64,000 bases of DNA from Arcobacter_B sp049472155 (GTDB lineage Bacteria > Campylobacterota > Campylobacteria > Campylobacterales > Arcobacteraceae), in contig NZ_JBMOVW010000004.1 of the NCBI RefSeq assembly GCF_049472155.1, positions 237,751 to 301,750 of the forward strand, written 5' to 3'. A program made the translations under genes and the position numbers. Shown here piece after piece: positions 50,672 to 60,455 of the stretch (positions are counted from its first letter, which is position 1; every line of letters begins with the position of its first letter). The notes under the pieces were generated by a model, which was not told the origin of the DNA, made no database searches, and saw nothing but the letters and a program-made list of their open reading frames with translations.

Positions 50672-52099
50672 TTAACAAGAATACGTTGATTTAAATTCAA
50701 AGGCTGTTGGTCTAGACTCATCTGGCCAAACTTGTGTTTCAAATTTATAATGTTGATAAGTATCTACCATATCTTGAGTAAATACTGGTTTTAAGAAATC
50801 ATTATCTCTAATTAGTGCTTCTAATGATCCTCTTAAAGTATGAGGCATTTGTGGAATTTCTCTTTCTCTAATTTCATCTAAAGGCATTTCAAATAAATCT
50901 TCATCCATTGGACCAATAGGTTCAACTTTATTAGCAATACCATCAAGACCTGCCATTAACATTGCAGCAAATGCTAAATAAGGACAAGCTGTAGAATCTG
51001 GGAATCTCATTTCAATTCTTGTTGCTTTCTCACCAGCACCATAAGGAACTCTACAAGAAGCTGATCTATTTTGAGACGAGTAAGTTAAAATTGAAGGAGC
51101 TTCAAATCCAGGGATTAATCTTTTATAAGAGTTAGTTGATGGGTTAGTAAATGCTGCAACTGCTCTTGCATGCTTAAAGATACCGCCTACATAGTGTCTA
51201 GCCATTTCTGAAAGATTTCCGTATTCACCTTCTTTATAGAATAAGTTTTTACCATCTTTCCAAATTGATTGGTGTACGTGCATACCATTACCATTATCAC
51301 CAAATAATGGCTTAGGCATAAATGTACAAGATTTACCATTTAAGTGTGCAACCATTTTACAAACATATTTATATTTTTGTACGTTATCTGCAGCTTCAAT
51401 TAAATCTCCAAATACAATACCAATTTCACCTTGTGCTTGTGCTACTTCATGGTGTCCTAAAACAACTTCTAGTCCAACTTGTTCTAATACTTGCATCATT
51501 TCAGCTCTTAAATCAACCATTGAATCAGTTGGTTGAACTGGGAAATAACCACCTTTAGTTCTTGGTCTATGACCCATATTACCTAATTCAAAATCTGTAG
51601 CATCTGACCATTCACCTTCTTCTGAATCTACTTTATAATAAGATTCATTTACAGAATCAATAATTTTTACATCATCAAAGATAAAGAATTCATTTTCTGG
51701 TCCAAAGTAAGCAACATCACCAACACCAGATTCACTTAAGTGAGTTAAGGCTTTTTTAGCAATAGATCTTGGACATTTTTCATACATTTGACCTTTATAA
51801 ATATCATAAACATCACAAAATACAATAATTGTAGAATCAGCTGTAAAAGGATCTAAGAAAGCAGTTTCAACATCTGGTTTTAGAATCATATCTGATTTAT
51901 TAATTGGTTGCCAAGCATCAACAGATGAACCATCAAAAGGCATACCAAATTCTAATTGATCTTCAGTAACTGCACTCATCATATAAGAGATATGGTGCCA
52001 CATACCTTTCATATCTGTAAATCTAAAATCTACAAATTTTACTTCATTTTCTTCACAATATTTAAAAAACTCTTCAGTATTGTTTACAAACTTACCCAT
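50672..52099 (-). CDS. glnA: Glutamine synthetase, type I
   Basis: 475 residues. Signatures FDGSSVDAWQ, NGNGMHVHQS and NRSASCRVPYG are present. The tyrosine that is adenylylated in E. coli (LYDLPP) corresponds to Phe here (LFEMPL), so control by GlnE-type adenylylation is unlikely. It makes glutamine from glutamate, ammonium and ATP. Its upstream region carries three GTAT/ATAC inverted repeats. Confidence 0.97.
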   Translation of the reverse strand: MGKFVNNTEEFFKYCEENEVKFVDFRFTDMKGMWHHISYMMSAVTEDQLEFGMPFDGSSVDAWQPINKSDMILKPDVETAFLDPFTADSTIIVFCDVYDIYKGQMYEKCPRSIAKKALTHLSESGVGDVAYFGPENEFFIFDDVKIIDSVNESYYKVDSEEGEWSDATDFELGNMGHRPRTKGGYFPVQPTDSMVDLRAEMMQVLEQVGLEVVLGHHEVAQAQGEIGIVFGDLIEAADNVQKYKYVCKMVAHLNGKSCTFMPKPLFGDNGNGMHVHQSIWKDGKNLFYKEGEYGNLSEMARHYVGGIFKHARAVAAFTNPSTNSYKRLIPGFEAPSILTYSSQNRSASCRVPYGAGEKATRIEMRFPDSTACPYLAFAAMLMAGLDGIANKVEPIGPMDEDLFEMPLDEIREREIPQMPHTLRGSLEALIRDNDFLKPVFTQDMVDTYQHYKFETQVWPDESRPTAFEFKSTYSC

Positions 52100-52123
52100 A
52101 GTTTTAACTCCTTAAAATAATTA

Positions 52124-52205
52124 ATACAAATATTGTATCAAAAATAAAAAAAACTAAGATAAAAATACTGTATAAAAAATATACAATAGTATAAAATATT
52201 ATACT
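52124..52205 (-). promoter_or_regulatory. Three inverted repeats upstream of glnA
   Basis: ATACAA-N3-TTGTAT (52124-52138), GTATA-N5-TATAC (52170-52184) and AGTATA-N6-TATACT (52188-52205) lie in the 123-base glnA upstream region. Their common GTAT/ATAC half-sites look like repeated sites for one regulator. The A/T-rich context means chance is possible. Confidence 0.4.
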
Positions 52206-52222
52206 TTTAAATAAAACAATAT

Positions 52223-53032
52223 TTAAAAATCAACTTCTATTCTATCTCTTTTATTAAAGTAAGAACATTTTTTATATCCAATTTGTTTTGCTAGAGTAGT
52301 TACTTTATCATAAGAAAAACCAATTTGATCAAGATGATGAGCATCAGAAGAGAAAGTTATTGGAATATTTAACTCATAAGAAAGTTCTAAAAGTTCTTTT
52401 GAAGGATAAGGTTGTTCAATTGGCTTTCTCAAACCAGCACTATTTATTTCAATTACCATATTAGATTTTTTAATTTGTTTCAAAGCATCTTTTGCAATTT
52501 GCTTAATATCTTTATTAGGTAAATACTTAAAAACTTTTATTAAATCTAAATGCCCAATAACATCAAATTTACCAGTTTTTGCAAGTAATCTTACTGCTTC
52601 AAAATAATCAATCCATATATCATCAATATTCTTTTTTTTATAATTACCTATAAATTCAGGATTATCAAATCCCCATGGTTCATCATCTAGGTTATTTTTT
52701 TTTGATTCTAAAAAATGAATAGAACCAATCAAATAATCAACATCTGCATTTAATATTTCATCTAACATAGGAATATTTTGCATAAAATCAACTTCATATC
52801 CTAAAAGAATATTAATTTGATTTTTATATTTATTTTTAAAATGTAAAATAGTACTTTCATAAAACTCTTTGAAATCTATTGACATTCTATATTTTGGATC
52901 AAAATTCATAGGTGCATGGTCTGTAAAACCATAAACATCAATTCCTAAGCTAATTGCTTTTTGAATATATGATTCTACACTACCTTGTGCATGATTACAA
53001 AGAATAGTATGATTATGTAAATCAACTCTCAT
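52223..53032 (-). CDS. PHP-domain histidinol-phosphatase family protein
   Basis: 269 residues. PHP motifs: DLHNHT at the start, GFTDHAP, GYEVDF, SIHFL, GHLDLI, and SSDAHHLDQIG, which supply the metal-binding His/Asp residues. It is likely a histidinol-phosphatase (HisK type) of histidine synthesis, though PHP phosphatases can act on other substrates. It overlaps the moaE stop by one base (TAATG). Confidence 0.85.
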   Translation of the reverse strand: MRVDLHNHTILCNHAQGSVESYIQKAISLGIDVYGFTDHAPMNFDPKYRMSIDFKEFYESTILHFKNKYKNQINILLGYEVDFMQNIPMLDEILNADVDYLIGSIHFLESKKNNLDDEPWGFDNPEFIGNYKKKNIDDIWIDYFEAVRLLAKTGKFDVIGHLDLIKVFKYLPNKDIKQIAKDALKQIKKSNMVIEINSAGLRKPIEQPYPSKELLELSYELNIPITFSSDAHHLDQIGFSYDKVTTLAKQIGYKKCSYFNKRDRIEVDF

Positions 53033-53478
53033 TATTTTAAAATCCCTGCTCCATTAATAATCGTACTTCGATCTTCGGCATAAACTCTTTCTCCTTTTAT
53101 GATATCATATTTCCAAATTGGAGCTTGAGCTTTAAAATCTTCAACAAATTCATCAATCATTTCTAAAGCAACTCTTCTTTTAGGTGAACAAACAGCTGCT
53201 ATATAAGAACTTTCATGATTTAAAACATCACCTTTTGAATGAGCCATCAAAACAATTGCATTTTTTTGTTTTGCTTTATTTTGCCAAGCTTCGAACCAAG
53301 ATTTTAAAATTGGCTCATATATATCAAAAGATAAGCCATCTATACTATTTTCATTCCTTACAACACCAACAAAAGTAATAATAGCTCCATAATTTGAATT
53401 TTTAAATTCATCATACCATTTTGAGTTTATCTCATTTACATCTAAAGGGCCATCACATAAAATTAGCTTTTCATTCAT
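53032..53478 (-). CDS. moaE: Molybdopterin synthase catalytic subunit
   Basis: 148 residues from the ATG at 53476-53478; a GGTGGA stands 5 bases upstream. Two other starts (ATG at 53484 overlapping the moaD stop, TTG at 53493) are possible. Family residues: AIITFVGVVRNENSI near the start, KRRVALEMIDEFVEDFKAQAPIWKYD and ED. With MoaD it adds sulfur to precursor Z, providing molybdopterin for enzymes such as SoxC. Confidence 0.93.
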   Translation of the reverse strand: MNEKLILCDGPLDVNEINSKWYDEFKNSNYGAIITFVGVVRNENSIDGLSFDIYEPILKSWFEAWQNKAKQKNAIVLMAHSKGDVLNHESSYIAAVCSPKRRVALEMIDEFVEDFKAQAPIWKYDIIKGERVYAEDRSTIINGAGILK

Positions 53479-53480
53479 TA

Positions 53481-53702
53481 TCATCCACCACAAACAGGAG
53501 GTAATAAAGAGATTTTATCTCCATCTTTTAAATCTACATCTTTACTAGATACTAAAGTATCATTGATTGCAACAGCACATGTTTCTAACCACGTTGAAAC
53601 ATCTTCATCACTTTTTAAAATTTCACTTAATTGTGATAAGTTATTAATTTCAAGTTCTAATGAATCTTTATTAATAGGTCCGAGAAATTCTACTTTAACC
53701 AC
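53481..53702 (-). CDS. moaD: Molybdopterin synthase sulfur-carrier subunit
   Basis: 73 residues with a ubiquitin-like sequence ending LLPPVCGG, the C-terminal Gly-Gly that forms the thiocarboxylate. It precedes and nearly overlaps moaE. Length is normal. Confidence 0.92.
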   Translation of the reverse strand: MVKVEFLGPINKDSLELEINNLSQLSEILKSDEDVSTWLETCAVAINDTLVSSKDVDLKDGDKISLLPPVCGG

Positions 53703-53772
53703 TTTAACCCCTTTTTACATATTTTTAAGTATTATATCAAATTAAATTTAATAATAGGATGACATAAATCAA

Positions 53773-54432
53773 ATGATATTTGCTAAAATTGATTTCATAA
53801 ATCTATTACCATTTAATATATACATAAAAAAAAATATTAAATCTAATCAAATTAAATCTATAATAAACTACAAAAAATCTTATCCCTCAGCAATTAATAA
53901 AAGATTTAAAAAAAGAAAAGTAGATGCTGCTTTCATCTCATCAATTGCATCAAGGAATGAAAAAAAATTAAATCTTGGTATAGTAGCTAAGAATGATGTA
54001 TTATCTGTATTATTAATTCCAGGTGAATATGAAAAAGATTATCAAAGTGAGACATCAAATGCTCTAGCAAAAGTTTTAGACCTAGAAGGAAAAGTAATAA
54101 TTGGAGATAAAGCACTAAAATATTATCATACGACAAAAGATAAAAACTTTATTGATTTAGCACAACACTGGAAAGAAAAATATAATTTACCTTTTGTTTT
54201 TGCTGTATTATGTTTTAATTCAAATAAAAAACTCCTTACTAAAATAACAAAAAATTTTGATAAAAAAAAGATAAAAATACCTCAATATATATTGAAAGAA
54301 TATTCAAAAAGAAGTGGAATATCACCTAATAATATTTTAGAATACTTAAATAAAATAGATTATGACTTAAATATAAAAGAAAAAAGAGCTTTAAAACTCT
54401 TTTTAAAACTTACAAAAGAAAAAGGTTTATAA
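53773..54432 (+). CDS. mqnA: Chorismate dehydratase (MqnA), futalosine menaquinone pathway
   Basis: 219 residues. Start AKIDFINLLPFNIY, VDAAFISSIAS, and IGDKAL with a Trp/Lys region follow the MqnA periplasmic-binding-like pattern; no signal peptide, so cytoplasmic. It converts chorismate to 3-enolpyruvoylbenzoate, the first step of the futalosine route used by Campylobacterota. It overlaps uppP by one base (TAATG). Confidence 0.9.
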   Translation: MIFAKIDFINLLPFNIYIKKNIKSNQIKSIINYKKSYPSAINKRFKKRKVDAAFISSIASRNEKKLNLGIVAKNDVLSVLLIPGEYEKDYQSETSNALAKVLDLEGKVIIGDKALKYYHTTKDKNFIDLAQHWKEKYNLPFVFAVLCFNSNKKLLTKITKNFDKKKIKIPQYILKEYSKRSGISPNNILEYLNKIDYDLNIKEKRALKLFLKLTKEKGL

Positions 54433-55202
54433 TGAATATATTAGATACTATCATTTTAGGTATCATTGAAGGTTTAACAGAGTTTTTACCAATCTCTTCA
54501 ACTGGACATTTAATAGTAGCAAGTGAGTTTTTAGGATTAGAACAATCAAATGTAAATAAAGCTTTTGAAGTTATTATACAGTTTGCAGCTATACTAGCTG
54601 TAATTCTAAACTATCCATCAAAGTTTACATTTTCTCATATTAATTTATGGACAAAAGTATTGATTTCTTTTCTACCAATTGCAACAATTGGTTTTATATT
54701 CTCAGATCAAGTAAAAGCAATGTTTTCAATTGAAATAGTTGCTTGGATGTTTATAATTGGTGGTATTATTTTTTTAATAGTAGAAAAATTTTATGATGAA
54801 AATGAAACTCATACACATGATGTAGAAGATGTAACCTATAAACAAGCTATATGGATTGGTGTTGCACAAATTTTTGCTTTAATTCCAGGTACAAGTAGAG
54901 CAGGTTCATCTATTATTGGAGCAATGCTTGTAAAATTAAATAGAAAAGCAAGTGCTGAATTTTCTTTTCTTTTAGCTTTCCCTGTTATGTGTGCAACAAC
55001 AGGATATGATTTACTAAAACATCATGAAGAACTTTTTGCCGCAGGTAATATAATAAATTTAGCTGTTGGTTTTGTAGTTTCATTTGTAGTAGCATACCTA
55101 GCAATAAAACTTTTTATTAAATTTTTAGAAAACTTTACTTTTATTGCTTTTGGTATTTACAGAATTTTATTTGGAATTATACTTTTAGCTATTTTTGTAT
55201 AA
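54432..55202 (+). CDS. uppP: Undecaprenyl-diphosphatase UppP (BacA)
   Basis: 256 residues, about seven membrane segments. Catalytic motifs EGLTEFLPISSTGHL and PGTSRAGSS are intact. It recycles the undecaprenyl carrier for wall synthesis. It overlaps the convergent murG end by 14 bases. Confidence 0.96.
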   Translation: MNILDTIILGIIEGLTEFLPISSTGHLIVASEFLGLEQSNVNKAFEVIIQFAAILAVILNYPSKFTFSHINLWTKVLISFLPIATIGFIFSDQVKAMFSIEIVAWMFIIGGIIFLIVEKFYDENETHTHDVEDVTYKQAIWIGVAQIFALIPGTSRAGSSIIGAMLVKLNRKASAEFSFLLAFPVMCATTGYDLLKHHEELFAAGNIINLAVGFVVSFVVAYLAIKLFIKFLENFTFIAFGIYRILFGIILLAIFV

Positions 55203-56214
55203 TATCACTTATAATATTTTCTACAGCATTAGGCTTAATTGAATTTTTAAGCCTAATACTTATTTCATTAATATCAATTTTATCAATAAGTTTTAAAAAC
55301 TCATCTTCTTTTAAATCATCTTCCTCACAAATAAATGCCATATTCTTTTCTACTAAATCTTTAGCATTAAAATACTGATGATTCCCTGCTGCATACTTGT
55401 ATGGTACAAAATAAGCAGGTAAACAGTTCGCACTCATTTCCCACAAAGTTGAAGCACCTGCTCTACTTATAGCAAAATCTGCTTCTCTCATTTTTTCTAT
55501 AATATTTCTAGAAAAATCAAATACATCAACATCCAAATCATTTTTAGAGTAAAACTCTTTTACTCTCTTAAAATCATTTTTTCCTGTCTGATGAATAACT
55601 TTTATTCCTAGATTAATAAGAAAAGGTGTTAGCTTTAATGCAAAATCATTTATAGCTACTGCACCTTGAGAACCACCAAAAAATGCAATTGTTTTTATTT
55701 CACTTCTTATTCTTGCTTTCTCAAAAAACTCATTAGATACAGGATAATCTTTAATTGTAGAAAAATCATGAAAAGAAGAATAAACCTGCTTTGCAAATTT
55801 TGATGTTATTTCATTTAACTTTCCCATTTTAGAATTCTGTTCATGAATAAAAAGTTTTGTAAAAGGTTTAAAAATAGAAGCAAATGTTCCAGGTGCTGCA
55901 GAGAAACCTCCTACAGAAATAACTTTTGAAATATCATATTTATAATACAATCCTAGACAATATATTGTTTTTCTTAATATATTAAATAAAGATAAAATTT
56001 TACCTAAACCTTTTTTATTAACAACACCCTTTGTATCTAAAAAAACTTTTTTATATAACCTTTTATCATTTTCAAACCATAATTTATCTTGTCCATTTAT
56101 TGAACCAATAAAAATAATATTAAATTCTTTCTTATAAAGCTCCTCAATAAACGCATCAGCTACTTTTAAATGTCCACCAGTACCACCACCTGTGACTACA
56201 ATATTATTACTCAT
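55189..56214 (-). CDS. murG: UDP-GlcNAc:lipid I N-acetylglucosaminyltransferase
   Basis: 341 residues. GGTGGHL at about 9-15, the FFGGSQGA loop and the C-terminal ISRAGASTLWE and PYKYAAGNHQ segments are MurG signatures. It makes lipid II at the inner membrane. Close behind ftsW (8-base gap). Confidence 0.95.
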   Translation of the reverse strand: MSNNIVVTGGGTGGHLKVADAFIEELYKKEFNIIFIGSINGQDKLWFENDKRLYKKVFLDTKGVVNKKGLGKILSLFNILRKTIYCLGLYYKYDISKVISVGGFSAAPGTFASIFKPFTKLFIHEQNSKMGKLNEITSKFAKQVYSSFHDFSTIKDYPVSNEFFEKARIRSEIKTIAFFGGSQGAVAINDFALKLTPFLINLGIKVIHQTGKNDFKRVKEFYSKNDLDVDVFDFSRNIIEKMREADFAISRAGASTLWEMSANCLPAYFVPYKYAAGNHQYFNAKDLVEKNMAFICEEDDLKEDEFLKLIDKIDINEISIRLKNSIKPNAVENIISDIIQK

Positions 56215-56222
56215 TTAAACTT

Positions 56223-57461
56223 TTACCTTTTTTCTTTTATATCTTCTTTTTCTACAACTCTACTTATAGATAATACTAAACCTAAAGCTAAACACATAGC
56301 AAGCATAGATGAACCACCATAAGATAAAAATGGAACAGCAATACCTTTAATTGGAATCATTCCTGAAATACCATAAGAATTAATCAAAAAAGCAATTATA
56401 ATCATCAATGCAACCCCTAAAGTAAATAAGTGGTAAATAGGATTTTTAACTCTTCTGCTTATTTTAAATATTCTCCAAACAATAGTAAATATTAAACCAA
56501 CTAAAATAACTAAACCAAGTAAACCAATCTCTTCTGTCATACCTGCTAATACAAAATCCGTATGAACCTCAGAAAGAAACCCTACTTTTATATCTCCATT
56601 TGAAATACCCTGTCCAAAAAAGCCACCATTATGCATTGCATTTAAAGAGTGGGATACTTGGTAAGGTTCTGGTAATTCATCAATCCTTAAATATCCTTCG
56701 GCCCAAGCAGGCATAACTGATAAAATTCCATCTTGTACCATAGCCCACCATGAGTATATTCTCTTTATTCTATGAGGTGCAGCTAAAATCAAACCTACTA
56801 ATCCTATTAAAGCAACACCACCTAATACTAAAAATATCTTAAATGATCTATTAGCAAAAATAAGTAAAACAACTAAAATAACTCCTAATAAAACAACCTG
56901 TCCTAAATCTTTTTGTAAAAAAGCAACTATAAAAACAACTATAAAAAAAGTTAAAAAATATGGTGCTAATAATAAAGCTTCATCTTTTAAGCCAATTTTT
57001 TTAGGCTGATCAATAACTTTTCTATGAAATGACCAAGATAAAAAATATATAAAACCAATTTTAAAAAACTCTACAGGAGATAAAGAAAAACCTGGTAATC
57101 TTATCCATCTGTTAGCTCCACCTGAAGCACTAACCATTGAAGATGGTAAAATTGGCATAATTGCCATTAAAATAAAAAAAATTATAAAAAGTGTCATACC
57201 AACTTTATTTATTAATTTATCAGGATCTATTAAAGAACAAGCCCACATTAATAATATACCTATAATCCCCACAAAAGCCTGTCTAATAAAAAAATGAAAC
57301 TGATTATAACCATAAAACTCAACTGTATAAATTGTAAGAGAATATGAAAAAATAATACTTGTAACAATTAATAAAGACACTAAAATAAATAGTGGATAAT
57401 CGGCATTAACATTATTGATTTTTTTTTGTCGTGATTTAATATTTATTTTGTTAGAATACAT
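56223..57461 (-). CDS. ftsW: FtsW, division-type peptidoglycan glycosyltransferase
   Basis: 412 residues, SEDS family with about ten membrane segments. The extracellular loop GGANRWIRLPGFSLSPVEFFKIG and the C-terminal VPFLSYGGSSML are diagnostic. FtsW rather than RodA is chosen because it precedes murG. It starts 28 bases from the divergent ftsI-like gene. Confidence 0.93.
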   Translation of the reverse strand: MYSNKINIKSRQKKINNVNADYPLFILVSLLIVTSIIFSYSLTIYTVEFYGYNQFHFFIRQAFVGIIGILLMWACSLIDPDKLINKVGMTLFIIFFILMAIMPILPSSMVSASGGANRWIRLPGFSLSPVEFFKIGFIYFLSWSFHRKVIDQPKKIGLKDEALLLAPYFLTFFIVVFIVAFLQKDLGQVVLLGVILVVLLIFANRSFKIFLVLGGVALIGLVGLILAAPHRIKRIYSWWAMVQDGILSVMPAWAEGYLRIDELPEPYQVSHSLNAMHNGGFFGQGISNGDIKVGFLSEVHTDFVLAGMTEEIGLLGLVILVGLIFTIVWRIFKISRRVKNPIYHLFTLGVALMIIIAFLINSYGISGMIPIKGIAVPFLSYGGSSMLAMCLALGLVLSISRVVEKEDIKEKR

Positions 57462-57489
57462 ACTCTATTATATAATATTATGGATAAAT

Positions 57490-59364
57490 ATGTCTTCAAA
57501 CAATACCGAAAAAATTAATAAAACAAAAAAAATTGCAATTTTATTTATGCTTATATTTTTATTTTTATTAATTCTTCTATTATCAGTTTCAAAAACAATC
57601 TCTGATTATAGAAGATTACCAACATTACAAAGCGAGAAAAAAGAATTATCCGTAAGAGGAGATATAATAAGTGCTGATAATTTTAAAATAGCTTCATCAA
57701 AAAAATTATATAAAGCATCTATTGATACAAGACATTTAGCAAAAGATAAAAAAGAACTATTTTTAAAACTATTTTCAATTTATAGCAATATTCCTTACTC
57801 AAAATTAAAAACAAAACTTGAAAAAGATAAAACACCTGGATATTTAGTTTTATCATATAATATTGACTCAAGAACAGCTAAAAACTTAAAAGAATTAGCT
57901 TTTAAACTTAGAAAACTTGATGTTTTTATTTCAAGAAAAGTAAGAGGAGGAAAAGTCCTTAGAGGATTAAGTATAGTTGAAAGTGGAGAAAAAAGACTTT
58001 TTTCTTATGAAGATACATTAACACCCGTTATTGGTTATGTAAGAAAATATGAAAGTCAAAAAGGCAAAACAAGAGTTAAAGGTATCAAAGGACTTGAAAG
58101 AAGTTATAATAAAGTATTAAATGAATCAAAAGATGGAATACTAAAAGGAAATAGAGACGTATTATCATATATTTCATTTGATAATAACTCAATAATTAGA
58201 AAAAGAATTGATGGAGCAACATTAAAATTAAATATTCCACTTAAATTACAAAAAAATATAGAATTAACAATTGATAGATATAAGGAAAAACTAAATGCAG
58301 ATGAAATAATTGTTTCAGTTGTAGAGAGTAAAACAGGAAAAGTTTTAAGTTTAGCATCTTCAAATAGATTTAATCCAGAAAATATAAAACAAAGTGATAT
58401 TCCTTCATTAAACGTAAATGCAATAGAATATCAGTTTGAACCAGGTTCAATATTAAAACCAATTTCAATTGCTTTAGTTATGGACAAAGGAAAAATAAAA
58501 AAAGATGAATTGCTTTTTGCTTATAATACAAAAGGAAAACCAAATAAAAAAGGTGAATATCCAAAAGGAAAATATAAATTAGGTAGATATACTATAAAAG
58601 ATGACCATAGATTCAAAAAACACTATTTAACATTAGATGACATTGTTATTTTCTCTTCAAATATAGGTACCTTACAATATGCTCAAAGATTAACAGGACC
58701 AGAATTTTATGAAGGATTAAAAAGCTTTGGAATAACTAAAGAAACAGGAATTGATTTACCTTATGAAAGAGAAGGTATAATGCCAAAAGTTTGGCAATTT
58801 GCTGCAGGAGATAAAGAAGGCGAAGATAATGTTTTTAAAGCTACTGTATCTTATGGACAAGGAATGACTTCAACATTTATGCAAATGATAAAAGCATACA
58901 CAGTATTTCAAAATGATGGGTATATGATTACACCTAAAATTGTAGATTACTTAATCCATGATGGAAATAAATACAAACCTTATAAAGATCAACCTCAAAA
59001 AGTAATATCAAAAAAAACTGCAAGAGAAATTGAAAGATTATTAATAAAAACAGTTGAAGAAGGAACAGGTAGATCAGCAAAAATTGAAGGATTAACTGTT
59101 GGAGGTAAAACAGGTACAGCACAAATAGCAAGAAGAGGTAGATATTTAAAAAAATATATATCTTCTTTTTTTGGTTTTGTAAATGATGGTGAAAAATCCT
59201 ATACAATAGGTGTAACAGTATTAAATCCAAACTCTACAGGTAGATATTGGTATTATCATTATGCTTCATGGTCAGCAGTTCCAGTATTTAAAGAAGTAAC
59301 TAAAAATTTAATTAAATTAAACTATCTTACACCCAAAAAAGATATAATTTCAAATAAAAATTAA
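57490..59364 (+). CDS. ftsI: Class B penicillin-binding protein (FtsI/PBP3 type)
   Basis: 624 residues from the ATG at 57490. An in-frame ATG 25 codons upstream would run into the ftsW start region on the other strand, so I reject it. One membrane anchor (about 14-35), a dimerisation domain with RGDIISADNFKIASS, and a transpeptidase with PGSILKP, SSN and GGKTGTAQ. It crosslinks septal peptidoglycan. A weak GGATAAAT stands before the ATG. Confidence 0.9.
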   Translation: MSSNNTEKINKTKKIAILFMLIFLFLLILLLSVSKTISDYRRLPTLQSEKKELSVRGDIISADNFKIASSKKLYKASIDTRHLAKDKKELFLKLFSIYSNIPYSKLKTKLEKDKTPGYLVLSYNIDSRTAKNLKELAFKLRKLDVFISRKVRGGKVLRGLSIVESGEKRLFSYEDTLTPVIGYVRKYESQKGKTRVKGIKGLERSYNKVLNESKDGILKGNRDVLSYISFDNNSIIRKRIDGATLKLNIPLKLQKNIELTIDRYKEKLNADEIIVSVVESKTGKVLSLASSNRFNPENIKQSDIPSLNVNAIEYQFEPGSILKPISIALVMDKGKIKKDELLFAYNTKGKPNKKGEYPKGKYKLGRYTIKDDHRFKKHYLTLDDIVIFSSNIGTLQYAQRLTGPEFYEGLKSFGITKETGIDLPYEREGIMPKVWQFAAGDKEGEDNVFKATVSYGQGMTSTFMQMIKAYTVFQNDGYMITPKIVDYLIHDGNKYKPYKDQPQKVISKKTAREIERLLIKTVEEGTGRSAKIEGLTVGGKTGTAQIARRGRYLKKYISSFFGFVNDGEKSYTIGVTVLNPNSTGRYWYYHYASWSAVPVFKEVTKNLIKLNYLTPKKDIISNKN

Positions 59365-59374
59365 AAGGATATTA

Positions 59375-59887
59375 ATGTTTGGTTTTGGAAAAAAAGAACT
59401 AAAAGAATATAACTATTCACAAGAAGAACTGGCAAAATTTAATTATGCGAAAGTTACAACAGATAACGGTAGTATTTGGATAAAACTATTTAATCAAGAA
59501 ACTCCAAATACAGTTGCAAACTTTGCAACATTAGCAAATGAAGGTTTTTATAATGGTTTAAATTTTCACAGAGTAATTGATGGATTCATGGCGCAAGGTG
59601 GTTGTCCTGATGGAACTGGTGCAGGTGGACCAGAATGGGCTATTCCATGTGAAACATCAGCAGAAAAACAAATTCATAAAATAGGAAGCTTATCAATGGC
59701 ACACGCAGGAAAAGATACAGGAGGTAGCCAATTCTTCATTTGTTTTGTTTCTTGTCCACATCTTGATGGAGCACATACTGTTTTTGGAGAAATAGAAGAT
59801 GAAGATCAAGATAGCTTTGAAACATTAAGTCAAATATATCAAGGAGATAAAATAGTTTCTATTGAAATTTTTGAAAATAAAAACTAA
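59375..59887 (+). CDS. Cyclophilin-type peptidyl-prolyl isomerase
   Basis: 170 residues, no signal peptide, so cytoplasmic. Core residues FHRVIDGFMAQGGCPDGTGAGGPEW, SMAHAGKDTGGSQFFIC and HLDGAHTVFGEI are the cyclophilin active site. An N-terminal extension (KKELKEYNYSQEELAKFNYAK) precedes the domain. It lies 10 bases after ftsI. Confidence 0.93.
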   Translation: MFGFGKKELKEYNYSQEELAKFNYAKVTTDNGSIWIKLFNQETPNTVANFATLANEGFYNGLNFHRVIDGFMAQGGCPDGTGAGGPEWAIPCETSAEKQIHKIGSLSMAHAGKDTGGSQFFICFVSCPHLDGAHTVFGEIEDEDQDSFETLSQIYQGDKIVSIEIFENKN

Positions 59888-59901
59888 TTAAAATTTTATT
59901 T

Positions 59902-59942
59902 AAAGGATTAGTAATACATAAATATTTGTATTACACTCCTTT
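59902..59942. terminator. Bulged hairpin after the cyclophilin gene
   Basis: AAAGGA (59902-59907) pairs with TCCTTT (59937-59942) and inner GTAATACA pairs with TGTATTAC. It lies between convergent genes and ends in a T-tract on the plus strand. Confidence 0.65.
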
Positions 59943-59970
59943 TATAAATAAGATAATATAAAATTTAATA

Positions 59971-60378
59971 CTAAGAATTTTCTTTTAGAATTTTTTGTTT
60001 TAATTCATTTCTATAATCTATAAATTGACTATAACTTATATTCTGATTATGAAACATATTTAATAACTTGTAAGTTTCATCTACATACTTTGAAGGGATA
60101 TCAACATTTTTTTGTATTTCATATTTCATAAAGATATCTTTTTTTTGTATATTTTCTAATTCTACATCTATATATTTTTTATTTATATCTGTGAATATAC
60201 CTAAATATGAAATATCATTTTTAAGATATAAAGAAGAAGTAGTAGACTCTAAAAACAATTCCTCATCATTATCATTTATTACTTTTAAATTATATGATTC
60301 GTAATATTCTAATACTTCTCTTTTTAATTTTTCAAAAAATACATTTTGTTTTTTTACAATTAAAAAATGTTCTTTCAT
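59971..60378 (-). CDS. Hypothetical protein, 135 residues
   Basis: I recognise no family. It is soluble, rich in Lys, Asn, Tyr and Asp, and has no signal peptide or membrane segment. A ribosome-binding AAGGAAGTATT stands before the ATG on the minus strand, supporting the start. It lies alone beside the rRNA operon. Confidence 0.6.
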   Translation of the reverse strand: MKEHFLIVKKQNVFFEKLKREVLEYYESYNLKVINDNDEELFLESTTSSLYLKNDISYLGIFTDINKKYIDVELENIQKKDIFMKYEIQKNVDIPSKYVDETYKLLNMFHNQNISYSQFIDYRNELKQKILKENS

Positions 60379-60455
60379 AATACTTCCTTTAAAAAGAAAA
60401 TATTAGCAATTATAAGTTTAACGTAAAATAATAGGTAAAGGTAAAGAAAGTGGGC

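Noticed and set aside
57415..57489. Upstream in-frame start of the FtsI-like protein
   Set aside because: It would add 25 hydrophobic residues encoded antisense to the ftsW start; the later ATG gives the normal PBP N-terminus.
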